Positions 8,852-16,224 of a DNA stretch of 64,000 nucleotides are shown here, in pieces; the stretch's first letter is position 1, and every line of letters starts with the position of its first letter. The DNA is from Streptomyces indicus. Its GTDB lineage: Bacteria > Actinomycetota > Actinomycetes > Streptomycetales > Streptomycetaceae. The stretch lies in NCBI RefSeq assembly GCF_900100315.1, contig NZ_FNFF01000001.1:806001-870000 (forward strand), in the 5' to 3' direction. The notes beneath the pieces were generated by a model. It searched no databases. It saw only the letters and a program-made list of their open reading frames with translations, and was not told the origin of the DNA. A program made the position numbers and the translations under genes.

Positions 8852-9875
8852 GGATGAGCAGCCCCGGCACGTCGACCTCGCCCTTCACGTAACCGAACTC
8901 GGTCATCAGGTCGGCGACCCTGCGCAGCCGTTCCTCGCTGACCTCGGTCGGATACGTGCCGAGGGAGATCTCCTTCGCGACCGGCGCGGTGATCTTCGTG
9001 TACGAGGGAAGGGTCTGCTCGACGAGCGACCTGTCCTCGGCCATGGCCTGCGCTGCGGCGAGGGCACGCTGGAACGCAGCGACCGTCTTGGGATGCTTCT
9101 CGGCGAACTCGGCGGTGGTCCCGTATCCGGCGATCGGGAAGTCCTTCGTCGGCTCGGCCCCGAGGTCGCGGAGGACCCGGCCGGTGCCCGACGCGGTGAT
9201 CTGCGTGACGAACGGCTCGACGGCCTGCACCGCGTCCACACTGCCGGACTTCAGGGCGGTCCCCATGTTGGGCATGTCCACCTCGGCGAAGGCCTTGTCG
9301 TCGTCGAGCGCGACCCCGGCCTCCTTGGCGGCGGCCTTCACGAGCAGCGCGCTGATGTTGCGTTTGGTGTTGACGCCGATCCGTTTGCCCTTCAGATCGG
9401 CCAGCGACTTGATGGGCGAATCCTGCTTCACGAGGAGCGCGTGCGTCCCGGGAGCGGACTGGAAGGCGTCGGCGACGATCCGGACGTCGATGGCCTTGTT
9501 CGTGTCGGCCAGCATGAACGACACGTAATTCCCGAAGGAGACATCGAGGGCGCCGGCCTTGAGCCGGCTGATGGACTCGGCGCCGCCGCTCAGCGTCTGC
9601 GTCCGCACGGTCAGCCCTTCCTTCGCGAACAGCCCCTTGGACCGGGCGAGTTCGAACGGCGCGGTGTCGGCGACGGGCATGGTCCCGACGGTCAGCGTGC
9701 GCTTCTCGAGCCCCTTGCCGCCCTTCGCACCCTCCCCGTCACCCCCGCCCTCTCCCCCACAGGCGGTGGCCAGCAGCGCGGCCCCGACAACCACCGCGAG
9801 ACCCCGTAATCGCAGTAATCGCAGAAATCGCAGAAATCGGAGTAATTGGAGTAATCGGAGTAATCGCAGACGCAT
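8841..9875 (-). CDS. ABC transporter substrate-binding lipoprotein (NMT1/SsuA-like), TTA-rich signal peptide
   Basis: A 344-residue extracellular binding protein of the NMT1/THI5/SsuA fold (TVGTMPVADTAPFELARSKG, LKGKRIGVNTKRNISALL). The lipobox is LLATAC, so it is probably a lipid-anchored receptor for the importer encoded downstream. The N-region is abnormal: residues 3-24 are a run of Leu/Arg triplets encoded by a 9-bp tandem repeat. Five leucines there (residues 5, 8, 11, 20 and 23) use TTA, the codon read by the bldA tRNA in Streptomyces, and two Phe codons are TTT. Translation should therefore depend strongly on bldA. The ATG has a GGGGGAG ribosome site. It is the first gene of its operon, so this control could reach the permeases through coupling. 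Confidence 0.9.
   Translation of the reverse strand: MRLRLLRLLQLLRFLRFLRLLRLRGLAVVVGAALLATACGGEGGGDGEGAKGGKGLEKRTLTVGTMPVADTAPFELARSKGLFAKEGLTVRTQTLSGGAESISRLKAGALDVSFGNYVSFMLADTNKAIDVRIVADAFQSAPGTHALLVKQDSPIKSLADLKGKRIGVNTKRNISALLVKAAAKEAGVALDDDKAFAEVDMPNMGTALKSGSVDAVQAVEPFVTQITASGTGRVLRDLGAEPTKDFPIAGYGTTAEFAEKHPKTVAAFQRALAAAQAMAEDRSLVEQTLPSYTKITAPVAKEISLGTYPTEVSEERLRRVADLMTEFGYVKGEVDVPGLLIRGG
9807..9869. repeat. Seven 9-bp tandem repeats inside a signal-peptide coding region
   Basis: Seven in-frame units of (t/a)aatcgcag or close variants. On the minus strand each encodes a Leu/Phe-Arg-Leu triplet of the binding-protein leader. The unit length is a multiple of three, so gain or loss would lengthen or shorten the signal peptide without breaking the frame. 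Confidence 0.9.
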
Positions 9876-10050
9876 GACTGCTCCCCCTCATCGCCGCAAC
9901 GGCGCCACGCACCGGTCATGTGCATGCCCGCGGGGAGGGTAGCGCGCGAGAACACGCGTGCCCAGACGGCCTCGCGCCCAACTGCCGTACGTGACACCCC
10001 TGTCGCCCCGGGGTCGACCAGACACCCACCCTTCGACATACGCTCCGGTG

Positions 10051-10650
10051 ATGCTGATCGAACACCGCGGCCGCCGGCCCGTCGTCCACGAGACCGCCTA
10101 CGTAGCCCCCTCCGCCGTAGTCTGCGGCGCCGTCACCCTCGGCGAGGGGGCGCGCGTCCTGCACGGTGCGGTCCTCACCGCGGAGGACGGCGAAGTGCGG
10201 GTCGGCGTGAACACCGTCGTCATGGAACACGCCCTGATCCGGGGCCGCGCCGACCACCCCGCCGTCATCGGCGACTCGGTCCTCGTCGGCCCGCACGCCC
10301 ACATCAACGGCGCGACGTTGGAGGACGAGGTCTTCGCCGCCACCGGCGTCTCGGTCTTCCCTGGCGCGGTCGCGGGCACCCGCTCGGAACTGCGCATCAA
10401 CAGCGTCCTGCACGCCAACTCGACCCTGCCCCCGGACACGGTCGTCCCCATCGCCTGGATCGCCGCCGGCACCCCGGCCCAGCTCTTCTCCCCAGACCGC
10501 CACGAGGAACTCCAGCCGGTCCAGATGCCCCTGGACTTCCCCCGCACGCTCTACGGCGTCCCGCGCGGCACGTCATTGCGGACGATCATGTCGGGGCAGT
10601 CGGAGTATTACGGGGCGCATCTGGCTGACCGGGTCATCGAGGAAGGTTGA
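10051..10650 (+). CDS. Gamma-carbonic-anhydrase-like left-handed beta-helix protein
   Basis: A 199-residue hexapeptide-repeat protein. Repeating [LIV]GxxxV-type turns (YVAPSAVVCGAVTLGEGARVLHGAV, NTVVMEHALIRG, IGDSVLVGPHAHINGATLEDE) are typical of the gamma-carbonic anhydrase/YrdA/PaaY group. Histidines that could bind the trimer-interface metal are seen in MEHALI and GPHAHING. Family members are cytosolic trimers; some are active carbonic anhydrases, others act on CoA thioesters. The ATG at 10051 follows a GTG codon and begins the conserved region. The C-terminal 50 residues, with LDFPRTLYGVPRGTS, extend beyond the helix. It is read divergently from the ABC operon. Confidence 0.82.
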   Translation: MLIEHRGRRPVVHETAYVAPSAVVCGAVTLGEGARVLHGAVLTAEDGEVRVGVNTVVMEHALIRGRADHPAVIGDSVLVGPHAHINGATLEDEVFAATGVSVFPGAVAGTRSELRINSVLHANSTLPPDTVVPIAWIAAGTPAQLFSPDRHEELQPVQMPLDFPRTLYGVPRGTSLRTIMSGQSEYYGAHLADRVIEEG

Positions 10651-10692
10651 ACTCGTTCGTGACCCGAGCTCTCTGGGGGCTACCGTGCCCCG

Positions 10693-11226
10693 GTGACGCC
10701 CTCGCCGCAGCCTCTCCCCGCCCGCCCCCTCCGCCCTGCCCTCCCTGTCATCCCTGTCCTCTTCCTCGACATCGACGGGCCGCTGATTCCGTTCGGCGGC
10801 AGCGACCACGCGACGTACGGTCACGAGCCGAGCGCACCGGACGCGAACCCCCTCCTTGCCCGGATCGACCCCGGCCTGGGGCCCTGTCTGCTCGGGCTTC
10901 CCTGCGAACTCGTGTGGGCAACGACATGGGGCGAGGAAGCGAACACGGAGGTCGCACCCCGGCTGGGCCTTCCGGCGCTGCCCCTTCTGGGCTGGACCAG
11001 GGAGGAAGGCCGGCTGCACTGGAAGACCCGGCCGATCGTGGAGTGGGCGAATGGCCGCCCCTTCGTCTGGATCGACGACGAGATCACGGACGCGGACCGG
11101 GCCTGGGTGGCATCCGCCCACCCGGGCCCGGCTCTCCTCTACCGGATCGATCCCCAACTCGGCCTCACGGAGGCCGACCTCCAGGAGGTGGCCCGCTGGT
11201 TGCGGGCCCCCTCCTCCCGCCTCTAG
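10693..11226 (+). CDS. HAD-superfamily-like hydrolase
   Basis: A 177-residue small HAD-like protein. The nucleophile motif is VLFLDIDGPLIPFG (about 22-35, with the DxD pair), motif II is in VWATTW, and the acidic motif IV is WIDDEITDADRAW. This cap-less form is common as a hypothetical protein in Streptomyces; some relatives are fused to RNA-repair proteins. The substrate is unknown. The start is GTG after a 42-bp gap from the preceding gene. It is convergent with the next minus-strand gene and shares with it the bases CTAG, which supply a TAG stop to both. Confidence 0.72.
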   Translation: MTPSPQPLPARPLRPALPVIPVLFLDIDGPLIPFGGSDHATYGHEPSAPDANPLLARIDPGLGPCLLGLPCELVWATTWGEEANTEVAPRLGLPALPLLGWTREEGRLHWKTRPIVEWANGRPFVWIDDEITDADRAWVASAHPGPALLYRIDPQLGLTEADLQEVARWLRAPSSRL

Positions 11227-11780
11227 CGCTGTCGCCGTCCGCGCCGGCTCGGGACCTGGGGACCGTGCGCTCCGGTGATCGGGACCACACGGACTGGGAA
11301 GTGGCCGCCCACGGGCGAGACGACGCCCTTGCCGCTGGGGGGGCCTGCGTACCAGATGGTGGTGGGGTGGGCGCCTGAGCGCCCTTCCAGCTTGTAGCTG
11401 TAGGGAACGGGCTGAAGGATCAGTGTGTCCTTGGCGAAAGTCGTCTTGATCCGGAATCGTTCTGTGTTCTCACTGTGCACCACGTGCTCACAAGGGAGTG
11501 TTTGCCAGGGGTACGTACGCAGAATCCGATCGGCGTGTCTGGCGTGATACACGCCCAGGGAAGCCAGCCATACTGCGGCGCCTCCGCAGATCAGCGAAAG
11601 GGCAATGGCGTGGGGCAGGGCAACGCCGATGGGGACACCGGTGGCCGCCAGGAGCGGTACGGCCAGGGCGATTGCCGCGGTCGCAGCCGTCCAGCGCCGC
11701 CCGCGCGCGTGCAACCTCTTGAGCCCGGCCGCGGTCGCGGCCTCGTCGATGGCTGTCTTGGTGAGGGCAATGCGAGTCAT
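11223..11780 (-). CDS. Small membrane protein of a T7SS-like cassette, function unknown
   Basis: A 185-residue protein with two adjacent hydrophobic segments (about residues 33-53 and 57-78) near its N-terminus and a soluble C-terminal domain ending in basic residues. I do not recognise a family. The ATG at 11780 overlaps the upstream stop (ATGA), so it is the last gene of a coupled four-gene unit with a WXG-like protein. The codon bias looks slightly weaker than in the flanks. An accessory or immunity role for the WXG/T7SS-like protein is possible but unproven. Confidence 0.65.
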   Translation of the reverse strand: MTRIALTKTAIDEAATAAGLKRLHARGRRWTAATAAIALAVPLLAATGVPIGVALPHAIALSLICGGAAVWLASLGVYHARHADRILRTYPWQTLPCEHVVHSENTERFRIKTTFAKDTLILQPVPYSYKLEGRSGAHPTTIWYAGPPSGKGVVSPVGGHFPVRVVPITGAHGPQVPSRRGRRQR

Positions 11781-12370
11781 GTGAGCAACTCCGCGAGGCG
11801 AGACTTCGGTTGGCGAACAGCAGGAGGGCGGTTCGGCTCGTCGAGGCTGAACGTGGACGCAATCGCTCCGAGGATCTCGGTGCAGACCTCGGCCTGAGTC
11901 AGGTCGGAGCTGGTCAGAGTCGCTGTGACCAGGCACGGCGTGCCGGGGATCAGGAACGAACACGCCGCCTGGCAGACCGTCACTGCCGCGTCACCGCCGC
12001 ACTGGAGCAGTCCAGCCGTGAAACCGGCCGGAACCGCACCCGCGACCGTTCGGAGCTCGAAGGTGTCCGCCGTCCAGTGCGGCCACTCCTGGCGAACGAG
12101 CAGGGCCCGGGCAGCCGCGATCTGCGGATTCCGCACGGCGGTCCGAACGGCCTGCAGCGCGAACAGCGAAGTCGTCACTGCGTCACCGGGTCCGCTTCTG
12201 TGCAAACCGAGTGCCGAGTAGAAGGTGCCGTTCTCCAGGATGCCGCCCAAGGTGTCCGCCAGCTCCGGATCCATCTCCCTGAGCGGCATCAACTCCTTCT
12301 GGTCGAATTGCAGATACCCCGGGGGCAGCCGGAACCAGAGCGGCGGAACCCGATCCATCGAGAGCCTCAC
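11777..12370 (-). CDS. Conserved-type hypothetical protein in a T7SS-like cassette
   Basis: A 197-residue soluble protein with no signal peptide or membrane segment and no motif I can name. The N-terminus LWFRLPPGYLQFDQ and the alternating helices and strands (VCQAACSFLIPGTPCLVTATL) suggest a compact alpha/beta domain. Proteins of this look often sit beside ESX/WXG genes in Streptomyces. The GTG start at 12370 overlaps the stop of the putative T7SS effector gene (GTGA), and its own stop overlaps the next ATG. Its position fits a chaperone or immunity partner, but that is inference. Confidence 0.65.
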   Translation of the reverse strand: MRLSMDRVPPLWFRLPPGYLQFDQKELMPLREMDPELADTLGGILENGTFYSALGLHRSGPGDAVTTSLFALQAVRTAVRNPQIAAARALLVRQEWPHWTADTFELRTVAGAVPAGFTAGLLQCGGDAAVTVCQAACSFLIPGTPCLVTATLTSSDLTQAEVCTEILGAIASTFSLDEPNRPPAVRQPKSRLAELLT

Positions 12371-13548
12371 AGCGTGGAGAAGGCGCGCGAAATGCGAGCC
12401 AAGTTGGATGGGGCGTCGTCAGAGGCGATCCGTGCCGCGTCGACAGCTGTTGCCGTGGCCGCGTAGGTCTCGTTGTCCTTGGCATCAGTGACATTGGCGG
12501 CACCCGTCGCCACACCGGTCGCCGAGACGCCCACCTCCACGGCTTCCTTCGTGCGAGGACTCACCCCATGCAGTGCCCACTCGGACAGCGGGTTCTTGAC
12601 CCGGGCGATCTCCAGGCCGCCCGCTTTCGCGCTGTCCTTGAAGCCAGTGACGCCAGCACGTGCAACGGCCATACCCGCATCATCCGCTGCGCTCGCTGCC
12701 CTCATAGCCGCGGCCGCGCCCTTGGCGCCGTGGGCGGCCGTGCCGACGATCGGCAGGGCTCCCAGCGCGTCGCCGGCGAGCGTGACAGTGCTGTTCCAGA
12801 ACTCGGCATCGAACTTGCCCTCCGTGAAGCCACGTTTGATCGCTCCCGTGGTCTTCGGATCTCGCGCGTGGAGGCCGAGCGCTCCGATGCTCGCTGTCGA
12901 GGCGATGGTCAGCGCGATCGCCACACCTACCGGGGTGGTGGCGACAACCGCAGCGAGCCCGGCGAGCGAGGCGCCCAGAGCCAGGTAGTCGCCGAGATCT
13001 TCGTCGATGAACTCGACGATCTCATCAAGAACCCCCGGCTCCTCCGGAGCCCCCTCCCCCGCCCCCTCCAAAGCCCGCCCCACTTCCCGGGCACCCTCCA
13101 GGTGCACCCCCTCCAACTCCCGCGCAAGCCGCAGCACATCGGCCACCGCATCACGGGCGCGTTCCAGGCCCTCGGGGTCCTCCGTCGCGTGGGATGCCGC
13201 GGCCGTGAGGGCCGAGGTCGCGCGGGCCGCGCGGGATTCGTAGTCGCGGGCCGTCGTGCGGCGGGCGACGACGCCGTCGTGCCAGCGGAGCAGGGCCGAC
13301 GAGGCCTTCGACAGGGACTCGTGGGCCGACCGGAGTCGTTGCGGAAGGTCCTGGGTGAGGGCGCGGCGGAAGGCGTCGCCGCCCTCGCCCTTCCACGAGG
13401 TGGACGAGCGCTGCAGGCGGTCGACCAGTTCGTGGGAGGTGCCCAGGGCCTTCGCCGCCTTGGCCACCTGTTTCTGGAGGGCGGAGATCTCCGCGGGGTT
13501 TCCGGGGACCGGGTCGAATCCGAGGTTCGGGTACTCCGATTCAGCCAT
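12367..13548 (-). CDS. Putative T7SS-secreted / WXG-domain multidomain protein
   Basis: A 393-residue protein whose first 110 residues form a helical hairpin of the WXG100/ESX type (SWKGEGGDAFRRAL, with the W-x-G turn near residues 51-53). It is followed by long helices, an acidic linker (EGAPEEPGVLDEIVEFIDEDLGDY) and a hydrophobic stretch at about 190-226 that could be membrane-active. The C-terminus is Ala-rich without a recognised toxin motif. It overlaps the small WXG-like gene upstream by 8 bp. This is the layout of putative type VII-secreted proteins in actinobacteria. No ESX ATPase or EccB-E core lies in the window, so export would need a distant secretion locus. Confidence 0.75.
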   Translation of the reverse strand: MAESEYPNLGFDPVPGNPAEISALQKQVAKAAKALGTSHELVDRLQRSSTSWKGEGGDAFRRALTQDLPQRLRSAHESLSKASSALLRWHDGVVARRTTARDYESRAARATSALTAAASHATEDPEGLERARDAVADVLRLARELEGVHLEGAREVGRALEGAGEGAPEEPGVLDEIVEFIDEDLGDYLALGASLAGLAAVVATTPVGVAIALTIASTASIGALGLHARDPKTTGAIKRGFTEGKFDAEFWNSTVTLAGDALGALPIVGTAAHGAKGAAAAMRAASAADDAGMAVARAGVTGFKDSAKAGGLEIARVKNPLSEWALHGVSPRTKEAVEVGVSATGVATGAANVTDAKDNETYAATATAVDAARIASDDAPSNLARISRAFSTL

Positions 13549-13852
13549 CCGTCCGCACCGCCTTCAGCGCCTCCGCGATCGCCCGGTTCAGTTCGACGTA
13601 GCCGTTGTGGCTGAGTGCGACCGCGGACTGGATGCCGGCGATGCGGGCGCCGAGCTGTTCGGCGCCGTAACTCCACGACTCCTGGAAGCTGTCGCACGCC
13701 GCGTCGAGTTCGGCCGTGCCGATCTGGTCGGCCCGGACGTGGTCGAGGGCGCGGCGGGCCTCGGCCAGGGAGTCCACCGAGTCGGCCAGGGCCTTCGCGA
13801 AGCGGCCCAGTTCGCTGGTCCGCACCCGCAGGTCCGAGTGATCGTCTGTCAT
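13541..13852 (-). CDS. Small WXG100/ESX-like protein
   Basis: A 103-residue all-helical protein: helix (LRVRTSELGRFAKALADSVDSLAEARRALDHV), a turn with W in SWSYG, then a second helix ending ELNRAIAEALKAV. Length and hairpin shape fit the WXG100/EsxA-like group, although the central motif is W-x-Y-G, not strict WXG. The frame is open upstream through the CAGGACGG repeat, but MTDDHSDLRV is the sensible start. It is the first gene of the four-gene cassette and may be co-secreted with the larger protein encoded after it. Confidence 0.75.
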   Translation of the reverse strand: MTDDHSDLRVRTSELGRFAKALADSVDSLAEARRALDHVRADQIGTAELDAACDSFQESWSYGAEQLGARIAGIQSAVALSHNGYVELNRAIAEALKAVRTDG

Positions 13853-13997
13853 GGCGGAGCACCCTGGCAGAGCGCGCGGCTCATCGGACAATCCGGTGTC
13901 ACCCGTACGGGGATCGGTCCGGTGAGGAAGGGCCGGGGCGCCCCCGACGGACCAGTCCCTGGTGTCGCCCGGACAGGTGGTGGGCAGAGTCGAGCGC

Positions 13998-14093
13998 CAG
14001 GACGGCAGGACGGCAGGACGGCAGGACGGCAGGACGGCAGGACGGCAAGACGGCAAGACGGCAAGACGGCAAGACGGCAAGACGGCAAGCGGG
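13998..14093. repeat. 8-bp tandem repeat array in two homogeneous blocks
   Basis: Six perfect CAGGACGG units (13998-14045), then five perfect CAAGACGG units (14046-14085) and one decayed unit. It lies in the 303-bp gap between the oxalyl-CoA decarboxylase terminator and the WXG-like gene, which is otherwise featureless. A length of 8 cannot keep a reading frame, so it is probably non-coding. The block structure points to recent slippage or expansion. Confidence 0.92.
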
Positions 14094-14129
14094 CCGGGCG
14101 CTCCCCGCACAGGGAAGCACCCGGCCCGC
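14089..14129 (-). terminator. Terminator of the oxalyl-CoA decarboxylase gene
   Basis: A 14-bp stem of GCGGGCCGGGcGCT with AGCaCCCGGCCCGC (one wobble pair) around a 13-nt loop, starting 27 nt past the stop. There is no T-run, as usual in Streptomyces. Confidence 0.7.
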
Positions 14130-14155
14130 TCGTGCGCGCAGCCGCTTGGGAGTTG

Positions 14156-15901
14156 CTACTTCTTGGCGCCGAAGTTGCCCAGACCCTTCGGGTTGAGGTG
14201 GGCGATGTGGCCGCTCTCCGTGCCGGCCGAGGGGTCGATGACGCAGTCGATCAGGGCGGGGCCGCCGGAGGCCAGCGCCTCGGTGAGGGCCGCCGTGATC
14301 TCGGCCGGGGTGGTGGCGCGGTAGCCCTTGCCGCCGAAGGCCTCGATCATCTGGTCGTGCCGGGCCGCGCTCATCAGGGTGGTCGGGGACGGGTCGGCGG
14401 AGCCGCCGCCGCTGGCCTCGTTCCCCTTGTACACCCCGCCGTTGTTCATGATGACGGTGACGACGGGCAGCTTGTAGCGGCAGATGGTCTCCAGGTCCAT
14501 GCCGCTGAACCCGAAGGCGCTGTCGCCCTCGACCGCGACCACGGGCTGCCCGGTCTCCACGGCGGCGGCGATGGCGTATCCCATGCCGATGCCCATGACG
14601 CCCCAGGTGCCGCTGTCGAGTCGGTGGCGCGGCACGCTCATGTCGATGACGTTGCGCGTGATGTCCAGGGCGTTGGCGCCCTCGTTGACGAGGTACACCT
14701 CCGGGCGCTCGCGCAGGACGTCCCGTACCGCCTTGAGCGCGTTCATGAACGCCATCGGGTGCGGGTCCGCCTCCAGGCGCTTGGCCATCTTCGCGGTGTT
14801 GTCGGCCTTCTTGGCGCCGAGCTCGTCCTTCCAGGCCTGCGGGGCGCTGATCTGGCCGGGCTTGGTGCGCTCGGCGAGCGCGTCGAGCACCGATTCGATG
14901 TCGCCGACGAGCGGTGCGGCGATCGGCTGGTTGGAGTCCATCTCCTTGGGCTCGATGTCGATCTGGATGAACTTGGCGTCCGGGTTCCAGCCCCGCTCGC
15001 CGTGGTTCAGGAGCCAGTTGAGGCGCGCGCCCATCAGGAGCACCACGTCGGCCCGCTTCAGGGCGAGCGAGCGCGCGGCGGCCGCGGACTGCTCGTGCCC
15101 GTCGGGCAGCAGGCCCTTGGCCATCGACATCGGGACGTACGGAATGCCCGTGGACTCGATGAACTCCTTGATCTTGTCGTCCGCCTGGGCGTACGCCGCG
15201 CCCTTGCCGAGCACGACCAGAGGCCGCTCGGCCGCGGCGAGCAGCTCGATCGCGCGGTCCACGGCCTCGGGCGCGGGCAGCTGCTTCGGCGCCGGGTCGA
15301 CCAGCTTGCTGAGGGTCCGCGCGCCCTCTTCCGCGGGCATGATCGCGCCGAGCACGGCCGCCGGGATGTCGAGGTACACGCCGCCCGGCCGCCCGGAGAT
15401 CGCGGTGCGCAGGGCGCGGGCGATGCCGCGGCCGATGTCCTCGACGCGGCTGATGCGGTACGCGGCCTTCACGAAGGGCTGGGCGGCGGCGAGTTGGTCC
15501 ATCTCCTCGTAGTCGCCCTGCTTGAGGTCGACGAGGTGGCGCTCGCTGGAGCCCGAGATCTGCACCATCGGGAAGCAGTTGGTGGTGGCGTTGGCGAGGG
15601 CCACGAGTCCGTTCAGGAACCCGGGCGCCGATACGGTCAGCGCGATGCCGGGCTTCTTGGTGAGGTAGCCGGCGATGGCGGCTGCGTGGCCCGCGTTGGA
15701 CTCGTGCCGGAAGCCCACGTAGCGGATGCCCTCGGCCTGTGCGAGGCGGGCGAGGTCGGTGATCGGGATGCCGACGACCCCGTAGATCGTCTCGACGTCG
15801 TTGAGTTTGAGCGCGTCGACGACGAGGTGATAGCCGTCGGTGAGCTCGGCCTCGGCTTCAGCGCTCGCCGCGGTGTCGGTGGCAGCAGCAGTGTCGGTCA
15901 T
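14156..15901 (-). CDS. oxc: Oxalyl-CoA decarboxylase
   Basis: A 581-residue ThDP enzyme that decarboxylates oxalyl-CoA to formyl-CoA and CO2. Hallmarks: [16 protein letters not shown] and the PYR-domain catalytic Glu67 in [11 protein letters not shown], the middle ADP-binding domain, [17 protein letters not shown], and a complete cofactor motif from [11 protein letters not shown] to [10 protein letters not shown]. These match the Oxalobacter enzyme family rather than acetolactate synthase. AAGGAGGAG lies before the ATG at 15901. Its partner, formyl-CoA transferase, is not adjacent but at 46554. An acyl-CoA-synthetase-like gene is divergent, sharing a 323-bp control region with a palindromic LysR-type site. 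The N-terminal 20 residues are Ala/Thr/Glu-rich and dispensable-looking. Confidence 0.94.
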   Translation of the reverse strand: MTDTAAATDTAASAEAEAELTDGYHLVVDALKLNDVETIYGVVGIPITDLARLAQAEGIRYVGFRHESNAGHAAAIAGYLTKKPGIALTVSAPGFLNGLVALANATTNCFPMVQISGSSERHLVDLKQGDYEEMDQLAAAQPFVKAAYRISRVEDIGRGIARALRTAISGRPGGVYLDIPAAVLGAIMPAEEGARTLSKLVDPAPKQLPAPEAVDRAIELLAAAERPLVVLGKGAAYAQADDKIKEFIESTGIPYVPMSMAKGLLPDGHEQSAAAARSLALKRADVVLLMGARLNWLLNHGERGWNPDAKFIQIDIEPKEMDSNQPIAAPLVGDIESVLDALAERTKPGQISAPQAWKDELGAKKADNTAKMAKRLEADPHPMAFMNALKAVRDVLRERPEVYLVNEGANALDITRNVIDMSVPRHRLDSGTWGVMGIGMGYAIAAAVETGQPVVAVEGDSAFGFSGMDLETICRYKLPVVTVIMNNGGVYKGNEASGGGSADPSPTTLMSAARHDQMIEAFGGKGYRATTPAEITAALTEALASGGPALIDCVIDPSAGTESGHIAHLNPKGLGNFGAKK

Positions 15902-15995
15902 GGTCCGAGCTCCTCCTTGGGCGGTGGTACGTGCGGCTACTCGTCTCACCTTGCGCACCCCGCTCGCGGCCGTCCAAGACCTTTCGGCGACCAGC

Positions 15996-16072
15996 CGATA
16001 GACGGCGTCTATCGAGCGCTCGACTCCCGCCCGCCACCTGGGAGTTCGGACCGTTTGATAAGCGCCTGCTAT
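15996..16072. promoter_or_regulatory. LysR-type operator candidates in the oxc divergent promoter
   Basis: CGATAGACGGCGTCTATCG (15996-16014) is a perfect palindrome with 3-bp centre and contains ATAG-N7-CTAT, a T-N11-A LysR box. A second copy, ATAA-N7-CTAT, lies at 16058-16072, 60 bp away. Both sit 95-171 bp upstream of oxc and 150-230 bp upstream of the divergent gene. The LysR regulator encoded at 17816-18760 is the obvious candidate ligand. Confidence 0.55.
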
Positions 16073-16126
16073 CGGGTGTTCGCCAGTGCGTATTGGACGT
16101 GCGCGGATCGGCCGCGCAGTCTCGCT

Positions 16127-16199
16127 ATCGGGTGTGTCCCGTTCGTCGTTGCGATCGGGTGTGTCCCGTTCGCCGTCCCGACCGGGTGTGTCCCGTTCG
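16127..16199. repeat. Three 27-bp direct repeats upstream of the acyl-CoA-synthetase-like gene
   Basis: A(T/C)CGGGTGTGTCCCGTTCG occurs at 16127-16145, 16154-16172 and 16181-16199, an exact 27-bp period, ending 26 bp before the start codon. A partial relative, GCTATCGGGTGT, occurs at 16068-16079. They may be binding sites or a slippage array in the 5' leader. Confidence 0.85.
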
Positions 16200-16224
16200 C
16201 GTCCCGTACGAAGAGGTGGTGGTC

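Noticed and set aside
11223..13852. Horizontally acquired island
   Set aside because: Base composition is only slightly lower than the flanks, and there are no integrase, tRNA junction or flanking repeats.
13998..14093. Repeat array considered as a CRISPR
   Set aside because: The 8-bp units are contiguous with no spacers, and there are no cas genes.
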